Assembly (NCBI GenBank): GCA_963848675.1
Contig: CAWKEY010000021.1
Span: forward strand, 140,212-204,211
Reading direction: 5' to 3'
From: CAWKEY01 sp963848675
GTDB lineage: Bacteria > Pseudomonadota > Gammaproteobacteria > Methylococcales > Methylomonadaceae
DNA: 64,000 bases
The stretch's first letter is position 1. The number at the start of each line of letters is the position of its first letter. The notes beneath the pieces were generated by a model. It ran no database searches. It saw nothing but the letters and a program-made list of their open reading frames with translations, and was not told the origin of the DNA. The translations under genes were made by a program, and so were the position numbers. Below are positions 25,838 to 35,252 of this stretch, piece by piece.

Positions 25838-27454
25838 CTAGATGTGTTCAGTTGGTATTACTGTTGGCGGTGTAGTAAAAGTATGGTACGGCGGTGGCGA
25901 CGGCAATGTCCATTCCAAACCGTGTTTATGCGCATCTTCCCACACCTCATCACTGACTTTTTCGCCAGTTCCACCTCTAATAGTGTCAATAACGATATAC
26001 AGGAAAAGCAACTGGCTGGCGCCAAAGATAAAGCCGCCGATACTTGAAATCATGTTCCAGTCTGCAAATTGCACGGCATAATCGGGAATTCTGCGTGGCA
26101 TCCCGGCCAGTCCCAGAAAATGCTGAGGAAAGAACAGGACATTCACCGATATCACTGATAACCAGAAATGCAATTTACCGATTCTTTCGTCATACATATG
26201 GCCAGTCCATTTAGGCAGCCAGTAATAACCCGCCGCCATCAGAATGAATATTGATGCGGGAACTAAAGTGTAGTGAAAGTGAGCCACAATAAAGTAGGTA
26301 TCGTGATACTGAAAGTCAGCCGGTGCTATCGACATCATCAAGCCCGTGAATCCCCCCATGGTAAACAACACCACGAAAGCGATTGAAAACAGCATCGGCG
26401 TCTCAAAGGTCATCGAACCCTTCCACATGGTTGCGGTCCAGTTAAACACCTTAACGCCGGTCGGAATCGCAATCAGCATGGTGGCATACATGAAGTACAA
26501 TTCACCGGCAATTGGCATGCCCACTGTAAACATGTGGTGAGCCCAAACAATAAAGGACAGAAAAGCGATAGCCCCTGTGGCATACACCATTGAGCTGTAA
26601 CCAAATAACGGCTTACGGGCGAATACCGGAATAATGGTCGAAGCCACGCCGAAAGTCGGCAGAATCATCACATACACTTCAGGGTGACCGAAGAACCAGA
26701 ATATGTGCTGATAAAGCACCGGATCACCGCCGCCAGCCGCATCAAAGAAACTGGTATCGAAGAAGCGATCCGTCAACAGCATGGTCACTGCACCTGCAAA
26801 AACCGGCATGATCGCTATCAGCAGAAAAGCCGTGATCAGCCAGGTCCACACAAACAACGGCATTTTCATCATGGTCATGCCGGGGGCACGCATATTGAAA
26901 ATGGTGGCGATGATGTTAATGGCGCCCATGATTGACGAGATCCCCAGCAAGTGCACCGAGAAAATCGCAAAAGGCAAGGCTTTACCGGTTTGCAGTACCA
27001 AAGGCGGATACAGCGTCCACCCTGAAGCCGGCGCGCCACCTTCCATGAACAGCGTACTGGCCAGCAATAAAACACCGGCAACCAGCATCCAGAAGCTCAT
27101 GTTGTTCATGCGCGGCAAGGCCATATCCGGGGCGCCAATCATCATTGGAATCATCCAGTTGGCCAAACCTACGAAGGCCGGCATCACTGCACCAAATACC
27201 ATGACCAGGGCATGCATGGTGGTCATTGAATTAAAGAACTGCGGCTGGACAAATTGCATGCCAGGTTCAAACAATTCCGCTCTAATGACCATGGCCATCG
27301 CGCCACCGACAAAAAACATTGCCAGAGCAAAGAACAAGTATAAAGTGCCAATATCTTTATGATTAGTGGTAATAATCCATCTTAAAAGCCCTTTTTCAGG
27401 ACCATGATCGTGATGATCATCATGTGTATCATGTTCAGCTACTACAGCGGACAT
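25838..27454 (-). CDS. coxA: Cytochrome c oxidase subunit I (aa3 type)
   Basis: A 538-residue heme-copper oxidase catalytic subunit. It begins with a His-rich cytoplasmic tail (EHDTHDDHHDHG), then twelve helices. TTNHKDIGTLYL, the heme a ligand TMHALVMVFGAV, the FGHPEVYVMILP His-Tyr crosslink region, WAHHMFTVG and VAHFHYTLV are all visible, so the active site is complete. It follows coxB by 88 bp. Confidence 0.98.
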   Translation of the reverse strand: MSAVVAEHDTHDDHHDHGPEKGLLRWIITTNHKDIGTLYLFFALAMFFVGGAMAMVIRAELFEPGMQFVQPQFFNSMTTMHALVMVFGAVMPAFVGLANWMIPMMIGAPDMALPRMNNMSFWMLVAGVLLLASTLFMEGGAPASGWTLYPPLVLQTGKALPFAIFSVHLLGISSIMGAINIIATIFNMRAPGMTMMKMPLFVWTWLITAFLLIAIMPVFAGAVTMLLTDRFFDTSFFDAAGGGDPVLYQHIFWFFGHPEVYVMILPTFGVASTIIPVFARKPLFGYSSMVYATGAIAFLSFIVWAHHMFTVGMPIAGELYFMYATMLIAIPTGVKVFNWTATMWKGSMTFETPMLFSIAFVVLFTMGGFTGLMMSIAPADFQYHDTYFIVAHFHYTLVPASIFILMAAGYYWLPKWTGHMYDERIGKLHFWLSVISVNVLFFPQHFLGLAGMPRRIPDYAVQFADWNMISSIGGFIFGASQLLFLYIVIDTIRGGTGEKVSDEVWEDAHKHGLEWTLPSPPPYHTFTTPPTVIPTEHI

Positions 27455-27542
27455 AGTCTATACCTCTTAAATATCTAAAAAAGATTCGATCGTTAATAAA
27501 AATCAATACCTTTACATCATCGACGCAGTCATTTGGCGAGGC

Positions 27543-29033
27543 CTATTGCAACGCCTGAATTTTTGCTGGCTGTATCGAATCGCCCACTGAATTACCCAAT
27601 TTGTTGCGTGTATAGGTGACAACGGCGGCAAAATCAACTGCATTCAATGTTTTGCCAAAAGCCGGCATCATACCTTTGCCTTTCAAAATAAAATCAACTT
27701 GTGCGTTGATATTGCCCGTTACTACTGAGCTTCCGGTTATGGCAGGAAATGCTCCTGGCATACCCGCGCCATCGGCCATATGACAAGACGCACAGTTTTT
27801 GGAGTAAACACCTTCACCACGCGCAATCAAATCGTCCTTTGACATCTCAACACTGGCATCGACTTTTTCCTTAGGCGCCTCTGCTTCCTCTTCATCCGCT
27901 GCTGCAGCCGTTTTAGGCAACAACTCCTCTATGGCTTTGGGCTGAATCTCATCACCCACCGAGTTGCCTAAAGCATTTCGGGTATACGTGATAACTTGCG
28001 CCAATTCATCCGATTTTAACATTTTACCAAAAGCCGGCATCATGCCTTTACCGTTCAATAAAAGACTAGTTTGAGCCTTAATATCACCCTTCACAACAGA
28101 GCTTCCGGTTATTGCAGGGAAAGCCCCAGCAACGCCTTCACCACCCGCCATATGGCACGAGGCGCAGTTTTTAGCGTACACGGCAGCGCCTTTGGTAACC
28201 AGCTCATCGCGGCTTTGATCTGCCAGATCAGGGCCTTTTGCTATTTCGTCCTGAGTCCTCTTCACCCAGGCGTCATAGTCAGGCTGATCCATCGCAACCA
28301 CAACGATGGGCATAAAACCATGATCTTTACCGCACAACTCGGTACATTGACCCCGGTAAGTACCCGGCTTGTCGACAGAAGTCCAGGCTTCATTAATGAA
28401 TCCGGGAATAGTGTCTTTTTTCCAGCCCAATTCAGGCACCCACCAGGAATGAATGACGTCAGCCGCAGTAAACACAAAACGAATCTTCTTTTTGGTTGGA
28501 ATCACCAAAGGCTTATCCACGTTCAACAAATAATGAGGAACGCTGCGCGGGTCGACATCAGCGCCGACCTGGCGAGCTTTATTACTGGCTTCATCTAGGC
28601 TGCTAAAAAAATGAATGCCATTATCCAGATACTCATATTCCCATTTCCATTGCCAGCCGGTGACCTTGATGGACATATCGGATTCCTGCACATTATCCAG
28701 TTCCATCATGGCTTTAGTCGCAGGAATAGCCATAGCGACCAAAATCAGGGTGGGGATAATGGTCCAGATAATTTCCACGGTGGTATTTTCATGAAACTGC
28801 GCCGCTTTATGTCCTCTGGATTTACGATGATGGTAAATTGAGTAAAACATAGTGCCAAATACGCCGATGCCTATGAATACACAAATCCATAGAATCAACA
28901 TATGCAGGTCATAGATATCATTACTGACCTCGGTGACCCCTTTCATTAAATTGAGCGTATATGCCGCTTGCGCTGACTCTAGGCCAAAAGCCATCAAGAT
29001 CAGTGCTGCGAATAGTTGCTTTGTTTTTCTCAC
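27543..29033 (-). CDS. coxB: Cytochrome c oxidase subunit II with two C-terminal cytochrome c domains
   Basis: A 496-residue subunit II. After the signal peptide there are two membrane helices (residues about 43-65 and 88-108), then the CuA domain with H205, C230, C234, H238 and M241. Two consecutive class I cytochrome c domains follow, with CASCH at 290-294 and 414-418. The two domains share long identical stretches such as PAITGSSVV and GKGMMPAFGK, implying a fairly recent internal duplication. They are joined by an acidic Ala/Glu-rich linker. A caa3/cbaa3-like protein with a built-in two-heme donor is implied. It heads the operon. Confidence 0.96.
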   Translation of the reverse strand: MRKTKQLFAALILMAFGLESAQAAYTLNLMKGVTEVSNDIYDLHMLILWICVFIGIGVFGTMFYSIYHHRKSRGHKAAQFHENTTVEIIWTIIPTLILVAMAIPATKAMMELDNVQESDMSIKVTGWQWKWEYEYLDNGIHFFSSLDEASNKARQVGADVDPRSVPHYLLNVDKPLVIPTKKKIRFVFTAADVIHSWWVPELGWKKDTIPGFINEAWTSVDKPGTYRGQCTELCGKDHGFMPIVVVAMDQPDYDAWVKRTQDEIAKGPDLADQSRDELVTKGAAVYAKNCASCHMAGGEGVAGAFPAITGSSVVKGDIKAQTSLLLNGKGMMPAFGKMLKSDELAQVITYTRNALGNSVGDEIQPKAIEELLPKTAAAADEEEAEAPKEKVDASVEMSKDDLIARGEGVYSKNCASCHMADGAGMPGAFPAITGSSVVTGNINAQVDFILKGKGMMPAFGKTLNAVDFAAVVTYTRNKLGNSVGDSIQPAKIQALQ

Positions 29034-29213
29034 GGAGCAGCCTCCTCGTTAGTAGTTATAAACTCTTGTATGTGCTAAATTTTTTTGTAATTTCAAGCCG
29101 CGCCAATAAGCCCGTTCGATCCTTTAACCTAATAAGCATCACAAATAAACCGAGAAATTCTAACCTATGATGGCTTTCTACACCAGATGTCCTTGCCATG
29201 ATTTTGTTTTACC

Positions 29214-29257
29214 CAAAAAAAAGCCTGTGAATCAGAGTGATTCACAGGCTTTTTTTA
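29214..29257. terminator. Intrinsic terminator downstream of the hemerythrin gene
   Basis: A perfect 13-bp stem (AAGCCTGTGAATC / GATTCACAGGCTT) with a 5-base loop, A7 on the left and T7 on the right. On the minus strand it ends the hemerythrin transcript. Confidence 0.9.
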
Positions 29258-29272
29258 AAATTTAAAGTCTTA

Positions 29273-29671
29273 TCAACTATTCAATGCATCGGCATAAAAC
29301 ATATCAAAGGTAGGGATATGATTATCTAACCAGCCTTTAACCATTTGCCCAACTTCCTCGGTGACATCTGCTTCACCCGCATGAAATTTTGTTTGCAACC
29401 CTGCGCAAACACCCACGAGTGCATCATGTTCGGCCTTGTGAGCCGCAAGACCCGCATAATTTTTGGCCTGCATTTCTTTTTCTTCATGAGCAAAATGACC
29501 AACAACATAGGCGATCAAATCATCCAATTGCTCACCTATTGCAGAACGGGCTGCTCCGCCAGTTGCCAAATCATATAATTTATTCAGCTTGCCAAATAAA
29601 ATTTGGTGCTCTTCATCTGCGAAACCGACATTGGTACCATATTGACTAGCTGTCCACGTAATTAAAGCCAT
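29273..29671 (-). CDS. Bacteriohemerythrin
   Basis: A 132-residue single-domain hemerythrin. The di-iron ligands are all recognisable: H in DEEHQILF, H and E in GHFAHEEKEM, the pair in AAHKAEHDAL, and H and D in DNHIPTFDMFY. AGGAG precedes the ATG. In methanotrophs such proteins are known to bind O2 and have been proposed to supply membrane methane monooxygenase. It is transcribed alone with its own terminator, next to an O2-reducing oxidase operon. Confidence 0.92.
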   Translation of the reverse strand: MALITWTASQYGTNVGFADEEHQILFGKLNKLYDLATGGAARSAIGEQLDDLIAYVVGHFAHEEKEMQAKNYAGLAAHKAEHDALVGVCAGLQTKFHAGEADVTEEVGQMVKGWLDNHIPTFDMFYADALNS

Positions 29672-29745
29672 AATTTTCTCCTCAGTTGTTTATAGTTGTA
29701 TTAACCGCACAAAAAGTATGTTTTATATTTTCCTTGAAGTCAACT

Positions 29746-31647
29746 TTAGTGCAGCTTGGCCAAAAAAGAGGGATCAATGCGGCAGCCGCCCACTTCAGGA
29801 TTATCCAGCAAATCCTGCTCAAAATCGTGGTGTGAGGGCAGCTGAAAAGCGATGCGTATAATTTTGCCTCCGGCAAATTCAAATTCCATGGCACCGCCCT
29901 TGGCACGCGGACTTCCCGCTTGCGTGGTAAACAATAAAATTCCCATGCTAGCAGAGGGCTTGCCCTGCTGCTCTGGCGCAGGGCGCGCGCAGCTCAGTTC
30001 ACCGATGGCCAGTCCCGAAAAAACCTGCGCCAATTGATGCGCACTTACAATAACACCCTCTCCCGGAATGGCCGTGGGTTTTGATGCCAAAGCGGCAGAT
30101 GGAGCGGGTGTAGCCGCTAAGGGTGCTGCCGTTGCAGCAGGCGCCGGTGCAGTTGGCGCTACGGCAGACTCAGGAGCCGAAGCAACCACAGGTCCAGGTG
30201 AATTTAATAACGTTTCCAGACCGAAATCGCCCAAATGATTTTGCAGCAATACCGTGCCCTCGCCATTTTTTGCCGAAGTCAATAAAGGAAATAGCTGCTG
30301 CTCCATTTCAGCGGTATTGGGATTTTTGAGTACGGAAAGCAGCTGACGCTCTATCGACTTTAACGGCGAGAACAATTGCTCCTTCTTTTGCCTTGATTCT
30401 CCGATTGTACGCCAGTCAGACTGGGTGTTGACCGGCAAACCCATCGCTTTCATCACGACGTAGTCATCAGCCGCCAGACATTGGCCAAAATCCTTGCTGC
30501 GATACTCAGCCAGCGTATTGGGACGTATATCTTCAGCCAGCGCTTTTTGTCCGGTAATATTGTAATTTTTCCAGTCGCTGTTTTTCGCCAAAAAGTAATA
30601 CAGCACGGCATTGCGATCAAACTTGTTAAAACCTAAATCCTTCATGACCAGCTTCAGTTTTCGGCAATTGCCTTCTACATCGGCGTAATTGGCCCAGTCC
30701 GGTTTTAGACTGGGTTTGGCCGGATGCTTGGATTGCTCGATCAGTTTTTGCAGGCTTATTTCGCCCGCGGCTGATTTGATCGGTGAATTGTTTATTTCTT
30801 CCAGTGATAAATCACGCGCATCGGGAATGCCATCGGCATTATTCTTCAACAGCAAAGACGGCATAATTTCAGGGTAGAGCTTGAGCTCGCCCAGCAACCT
30901 GGGCTCTGAACCAAACACGTGAATTCCGCCTTCCTCCACTTCATAGACTTTGAATGAGCTCTGATTGAGTGTGCCGGTTTTACCCGAAAACGCGGTAGCG
31001 GCCGGCAAGGAGTGTGATTCTGCACTGTGTTTGGCAGACGACTGAACGACGGGCGCCGCCGTTTGCGGCTTATTATTGACCCACTGCCCGGCAAACTGCC
31101 CCATCACCGCTACGCCCATGCCGACGCCGGTTAATGCCAGTAGGCCGCTGGCGGCATTGACATCGCTGACCAGACTGGAGACATTCAGATCGCTATTGGC
31201 GTTGGTAAGAAAGCTGTAGTCCACCTGGGTTTCCTTGCCTGAATCGAGACGAATCCAGGGAGTCAGATAAAATTTCTTGGCATCGAACTTGAAGTTGCAC
31301 TTTCCGGTGGTAGCTTGATATAAAAAACCGCTTGCTTCGCTGTTAAGCTTGACGACATCGTTACGCACACTATAGATCAGCGCGGCAGACGAATCGCTTT
31401 TATCATAGGATGGTGTAATAGTGGAACAGCCGCTTTTTAAGACATTATCGCCTTTGAATTCAAATTCTGACGTCAGGCGCACATAGTAATCATCACCATC
31501 AATGACCTGAAAACCGGGTAATGGCTGGAACGGCTGCGCCTGCGTTGTCGGATGATCAATGGAGATTTGCCGGGTTGAGGCGCAACCGGACACCATGACC
31601 ATTGTAATTAAAGCGATATTAAAAGTGGAGAAAGTACGAATCGACAT
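29746..31647 (-). CDS. Large predicted lipoprotein of unknown function
   Basis: A 633-residue protein with lipobox VSGC near residue 22. It has an N-terminal beta-rich region (DGDDYYVRLTSEFEFKGDN), an apparent hydrophobic Gly-rich stretch near 170-195 (GLLALTGVGMGVAVMG), a mixed middle, a low-complexity Ala/Pro linker near 500-540 and a C-terminal domain of about 100 residues. I do not recognise any family. It is flanked by hemerythrin and bioD but well separated from both. Confidence 0.6.
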   Translation of the reverse strand: MSIRTFSTFNIALITMVMVSGCASTRQISIDHPTTQAQPFQPLPGFQVIDGDDYYVRLTSEFEFKGDNVLKSGCSTITPSYDKSDSSAALIYSVRNDVVKLNSEASGFLYQATTGKCNFKFDAKKFYLTPWIRLDSGKETQVDYSFLTNANSDLNVSSLVSDVNAASGLLALTGVGMGVAVMGQFAGQWVNNKPQTAAPVVQSSAKHSAESHSLPAATAFSGKTGTLNQSSFKVYEVEEGGIHVFGSEPRLLGELKLYPEIMPSLLLKNNADGIPDARDLSLEEINNSPIKSAAGEISLQKLIEQSKHPAKPSLKPDWANYADVEGNCRKLKLVMKDLGFNKFDRNAVLYYFLAKNSDWKNYNITGQKALAEDIRPNTLAEYRSKDFGQCLAADDYVVMKAMGLPVNTQSDWRTIGESRQKKEQLFSPLKSIERQLLSVLKNPNTAEMEQQLFPLLTSAKNGEGTVLLQNHLGDFGLETLLNSPGPVVASAPESAVAPTAPAPAATAAPLAATPAPSAALASKPTAIPGEGVIVSAHQLAQVFSGLAIGELSCARPAPEQQGKPSASMGILLFTTQAGSPRAKGGAMEFEFAGGKIIRIAFQLPSHHDFEQDLLDNPEVGGCRIDPSFLAKLH

Positions 31648-31734
31648 GTGTTAACCGTGTGCCGCTATATAAACGGCGACCCAAGCAAAAAAGAAAAATA
31701 ATAGGGCTTAAACCCAGGCTTTGTCATGCTTTAT

Positions 31735-32397
31735 TTAATCGACAGCGATAGCCGCTGCCAAGGCATCAAAATCCGCCGAAGCGCAATACGGCAGCACCCC
31801 CCATAACGGCACATCCAGCGCTTTTTTTATCGTGTTGATATTTTGTTCCCGGCACAGAATATCGGGATCGCTGCACATGGCTATCCAGCCCGCACACGGT
31901 GCGCCTGAATGTAGCATTGCTTGATAGCTTAATTTTGCGTGATTGATGCAGCCCAGCCGGATTGCCACCACCAAAATCACCGGCAAAGCCAGCGTTTTTG
32001 CCAAATCGGCATTATCCTCACGCGCATTTAACGGCGCAAACCAGCCGCCGGCGCCTTCAACCAGCACGATGTCAGCCTGTTCTTTCAGCTCATTAAAACA
32101 GGATAGTATTTTATCCAGTTCTACCGGGTTGTCGGCACCGGCGATATGAGGTGAAACCGGCATTTTATAGGCATAGGGATTGATCAAATCATATTCGATA
32201 GCGATGCATGAATTAGCCTGTATCAACAGCGCATCTTCATTGCTGAGCTTGCCATCCTGTATAAAACAGCCTGAAGCCACTGGCTTCATACCGACAACGG
32301 ATTTGTCCTGATTTTTGAAGTACCGCATCAGCGCAATCGTGGTCCAGGTTTTGCCGACATGGGTGTCCGTGCCGGTGATGAAGTAGCCTCTTTCCAT
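31735..32397 (-). CDS. bioD: Dethiobiotin synthetase
   Basis: A 220-residue ATP-dependent carboxylase-like enzyme that closes the ureido ring of dethiobiotin. P-loop GTDTHVGKT at residues about 8-16, MKPVASGC, and VEGAGGWFAPL match BioD. I chose the ATG at 32397 (MERGYFITGTDTHVGKT); the 25 upstream codons overlap bioC. It is the last gene of the bioB-F-H-C-D operon. Confidence 0.95.
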   Translation of the reverse strand: MERGYFITGTDTHVGKTWTTIALMRYFKNQDKSVVGMKPVASGCFIQDGKLSNEDALLIQANSCIAIEYDLINPYAYKMPVSPHIAGADNPVELDKILSCFNELKEQADIVLVEGAGGWFAPLNAREDNADLAKTLALPVILVVAIRLGCINHAKLSYQAMLHSGAPCAGWIAMCSDPDILCREQNINTIKKALDVPLWGVLPYCASADFDALAAAIAVD

Positions 32398-32401
32398 GCG
32401 C

Positions 32402-33196
32402 TTAGGCTCTCGCCTGCACGCTGATGACTTCGTAAGTGGCAGAAATCCAAGCATCGGCGCCCTGTTTTTCATAGGCGTTGATCATGGCTTGCATTTGCGT
32501 CCTGGTAGTGAGCCGTTTATTGCGCCCCGCCGTGACATTATGCGCACCGATGTGCTTTAACTCTCGCATCAATGCCATCACCGAACTGTAGGTTGATGTA
32601 TACACTTTGCCGATGACGTGAACCTCTGTAAATCCCGCCCGCTCAAGAAAATGCCGCAACTCACCCGCGCTATAAAATTCAATGACATGGTCATAATGAT
32701 CGACTTCGGCCCAGGCGGCTTTCAGTTCCTGTAAAGTTTGCGGGCCAAAGGTTGTAAACACCAGACGCCCCCCGGGCTTCAAAACGCGGCGGATATCCGT
32801 AAAAACAGCCGCCAGATGCCGGCACCATTGCAAGGCGAGATTGGAGTATACGTTATCAATGCTGCTTGCCGTGAGCGGAAGTCGTTCGGCATCGGCACAG
32901 ACATAGCCGGCATTAACGCTGCCCATCAGCTTTGAGCGTGCCATTTGCAGCATGGGCAGAGCAATATCCAGCGCCAGCATGTGCCCAGCACCCGGTAACG
33001 CCAATATCTCGCGGGTTAAAAACCCGGTGCCGCAACCCAAATCCAGCACGCTGCCGCTAAGACTGTCGGCTTCGATGTTAGAGAGCAACGCCCTGCCTAC
33101 GACACGCTGCAAGCCGGCAACGCCATCATAGGTTAGTGAAGCCGCTGCAAACGACTGTCTCACCTTGCCTTTATCGACGTCAGCAACAGCGCTCAT
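32402..33196 (-). CDS. bioC: Malonyl-ACP O-methyltransferase
   Basis: A 264-residue SAM methyltransferase that caps malonyl-ACP to start pimelate synthesis. KVRQSFAAASLTYD at the N-terminus and LDLGCGTGFLTREIL (motif I) are typical of BioC. It starts inside the last bases of bioH (4-base overlap) and ends 4 bp before bioD. Confidence 0.94.
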   Translation of the reverse strand: MSAVADVDKGKVRQSFAAASLTYDGVAGLQRVVGRALLSNIEADSLSGSVLDLGCGTGFLTREILALPGAGHMLALDIALPMLQMARSKLMGSVNAGYVCADAERLPLTASSIDNVYSNLALQWCRHLAAVFTDIRRVLKPGGRLVFTTFGPQTLQELKAAWAEVDHYDHVIEFYSAGELRHFLERAGFTEVHVIGKVYTSTYSSVMALMRELKHIGAHNVTAGRNKRLTTRTQMQAMINAYEKQGADAWISATYEVISVQARA

Positions 33197-33963
33197 ATGC
33201 GCTCCATAAAGCGTGAGATGATCGCCACCAGTTCCTGTTGATGTGATAAAAATGGCACATGCCCAGCCCTGTCGATAATCGCCAACTCACAACCGGCATT
33301 CAGTTGTTGTATTTTTTGACCTACCGCTACCGGAACCAGAGTGTCCCTTGCGCCTAGTATGACCGACACTGGCTGTTTTAGCCCCGACAATACCGGCCGC
33401 ATATCCGCCTTTTTCAGAATATCCAAAGCGGCCTGCAAGGTATCATGAGACGGCGCAGCACATTCGGTAACCGATTGCTTTAACTCTTTTATCAGCGCCT
33501 TGGAATCTTCCAAGCCATTAATTTGCAGAGATAAAAATCGAAGCAATGTCGCCTGACAATTAGCCTGCAAATTCCCGGCGAAATTATCCAGCAGCTTGCC
33601 TTTCATACCGGGCCAGGATGCCGTTTGTAAAAAGGCAGGATTCCCAGCCAGCAGCACCAGCGCATCAACCCGATCAGGGAAGTGACGAGCGATATCCAAT
33701 ACCACAGTAGCCCCCAAAGACCAACCCACCCAACAACACCGCGTATCAGGCACTGCCTTTACCAACGCCGCACTCATCTGCTCCAGCGTAAAAGGCTGCA
33801 CTGTTTCGCTGCGGCCATGCCCCGGCAGATCGATGCAGGTGACCAGATAATGTTGCGCCAAGGCCCTGGCAAAATTACGCCAGATGCCGGTATGCATGGC
33901 CCAGCCATGCACCAGCACGATCGGTTTGCCTTGGCCGAATGTTTCCTGGTGAATTTTTATCAC
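33193..33963 (-). CDS. bioH: Pimeloyl-ACP methyl ester carboxylesterase
   Basis: A 256-residue alpha/beta hydrolase with the nucleophile elbow GWSLGA, an LVHGWAMH oxyanion region, and a late Asp and His (GARDTLVP; DRAGHVPFLSH). It releases pimeloyl-ACP from its methyl ester. Its position between bioF and bioC, not a separate locus as in E. coli, supports the assignment. Confidence 0.94.
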   Translation of the reverse strand: MIKIHQETFGQGKPIVLVHGWAMHTGIWRNFARALAQHYLVTCIDLPGHGRSETVQPFTLEQMSAALVKAVPDTRCCWVGWSLGATVVLDIARHFPDRVDALVLLAGNPAFLQTASWPGMKGKLLDNFAGNLQANCQATLLRFLSLQINGLEDSKALIKELKQSVTECAAPSHDTLQAALDILKKADMRPVLSGLKQPVSVILGARDTLVPVAVGQKIQQLNAGCELAIIDRAGHVPFLSHQQELVAIISRFMERI

Positions 33964-33977
33964 TTGTGGCCTCAGGG

Positions 33978-35138
33978 CTATGCGCGGGTTTTATCCAGAG
34001 CATCCAGCAAGCGGTCGATGTGCTGTTGTTCATGCAATGCCGAGAAAGTCACCCGCAACCTTGCGCTGCCTTGCGGTACGGTGGGCGGACGAATGGCGCT
34101 GACCAGCAGCCCTTGATCCAATAAGGCGCGGCTGACAGCTAGCGCCCGATGACTATCTCCGATGATGATAGGCTGTATGGCCGAGGAGGATGCCAGCAGT
34201 TGCAAGCCAAGCTGTTTCGCACCCCTTCTAAAATGCTCCGCCAGGGCATTGAGCTTATCCCTGCGCCAGCCTTCTGCTATAACGATGTTTAAACTGGCCC
34301 GCGTCGCTTCAGCAACAGCGGCCGGCAAAGCCGTAGTATAAATGTAAGTCCGGGCTTTCTGAATCAGGGTTTCAATCAACACTTCGGAGCCGGCCACAAA
34401 GGCGCCAAAAGTTCCCAGTCCCTTGCCCAAGGTTGCCATCAAAACCGGCACATGCTCCTGATTAAGACCGTAATAGTCCAAAATACCGCCGCCCTGCTCG
34501 CCGATCACACCCAGTCCATGCGCATCATCCACCATCAGCCAGGCATCATGCACTTTTGCGGCAGCGGCCAATGCTTTGATCGGTGCAAAATCGCCATCCA
34601 TGCTGAATACACCATCGGTCACGATAAGCTTGTTGCCCCCAGCATTTTTTAGATACCCATCCAGATGATCGACATCGGCATGGGCATAGCGCTTAAAACG
34701 TGCGCCGGATAACAAACCACCATCCAGTAATGAGGCATGGTTTAAGCGATCTTCAAACACCGCATCGCCGCGCCCCACCAACGCCGAAATGACCCCCATA
34801 TTGGCCATGTAACCGGTGGAAAATAATAAAGCCCGCTCACGGCCGGTAAATGCGGCCAATTCTTCTTCCAGGGCATGATGCGCGGCAGTGTGCCCGCAGA
34901 TCAAATGCGCCGAACCAGTGCCGACGCCGTAGTGATCGGCCGCGGTTTTAAAGGCCTGTACGACAGCCGGATGATTGGCCAAGCCCAAATAATCATTACT
35001 GCAAAAATTGACGATTTTTTTGCCATCAATTTCCAGGTTAATGCCTTGAGGGGATGTTATGACTCGCCTTGATCGATACAAACCCTGTTGGGCAATAGCG
35101 TCGAGCCCGGCTGCTAATTCTGGGAATGAGGACTTCAT
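33978..35138 (-). CDS. bioF: 8-amino-7-oxononanoate synthase
   Basis: A 386-residue PLP enzyme condensing pimeloyl-ACP with alanine. Hallmarks are FCSNDYLGLANHP, GSAHLICGHTAAHHALEEELA, DDAHGLGVIGEQG and the PLP lysine in ATLGKGLGTFGAF. I chose the ATG at 35138 (MKSSFPELAAGLDAI), since the GTG 24 bases upstream adds residues without family similarity. It follows bioB after an intergenic palindromic repeat and precedes bioH by 14 bp. Confidence 0.95.
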   Translation of the reverse strand: MKSSFPELAAGLDAIAQQGLYRSRRVITSPQGINLEIDGKKIVNFCSNDYLGLANHPAVVQAFKTAADHYGVGTGSAHLICGHTAAHHALEEELAAFTGRERALLFSTGYMANMGVISALVGRGDAVFEDRLNHASLLDGGLLSGARFKRYAHADVDHLDGYLKNAGGNKLIVTDGVFSMDGDFAPIKALAAAAKVHDAWLMVDDAHGLGVIGEQGGGILDYYGLNQEHVPVLMATLGKGLGTFGAFVAGSEVLIETLIQKARTYIYTTALPAAVAEATRASLNIVIAEGWRRDKLNALAEHFRRGAKQLGLQLLASSSAIQPIIIGDSHRALAVSRALLDQGLLVSAIRPPTVPQGSARLRVTFSALHEQQHIDRLLDALDKTRA

Positions 35139-35156
35139 AAATGGCTTGTTATCAAT

Positions 35157-35219
35157 CACCACGAAGACACGAAGCTTTAAATTTCATTCTTCGTGCCCTT
35201 CGCGTCTTTGTGGTTAATA
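35157..35219. repeat. Imperfect inverted repeat, CACGAAG family (inside the bio operon)
   Basis: ACCACGAAGACACGAAG ... CTTCGTGCCCTTCGCGTCTT then TGTGGT: long imperfect arms that could fold into a hairpin. It sits between bioB and bioF and shares its arms with the repeat at 10126-10188. Confidence 0.65.
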
Positions 35220-35252
35220 ATTTTTTTATTGGCAACTGGATGCCTTAATTCA

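Noticed and set aside
26781..27362. A 193-codon plus-strand ORF opposite coxA
   Set aside because: coxA carries every expected oxidase motif on the other strand; the antisense frame is a by-product.
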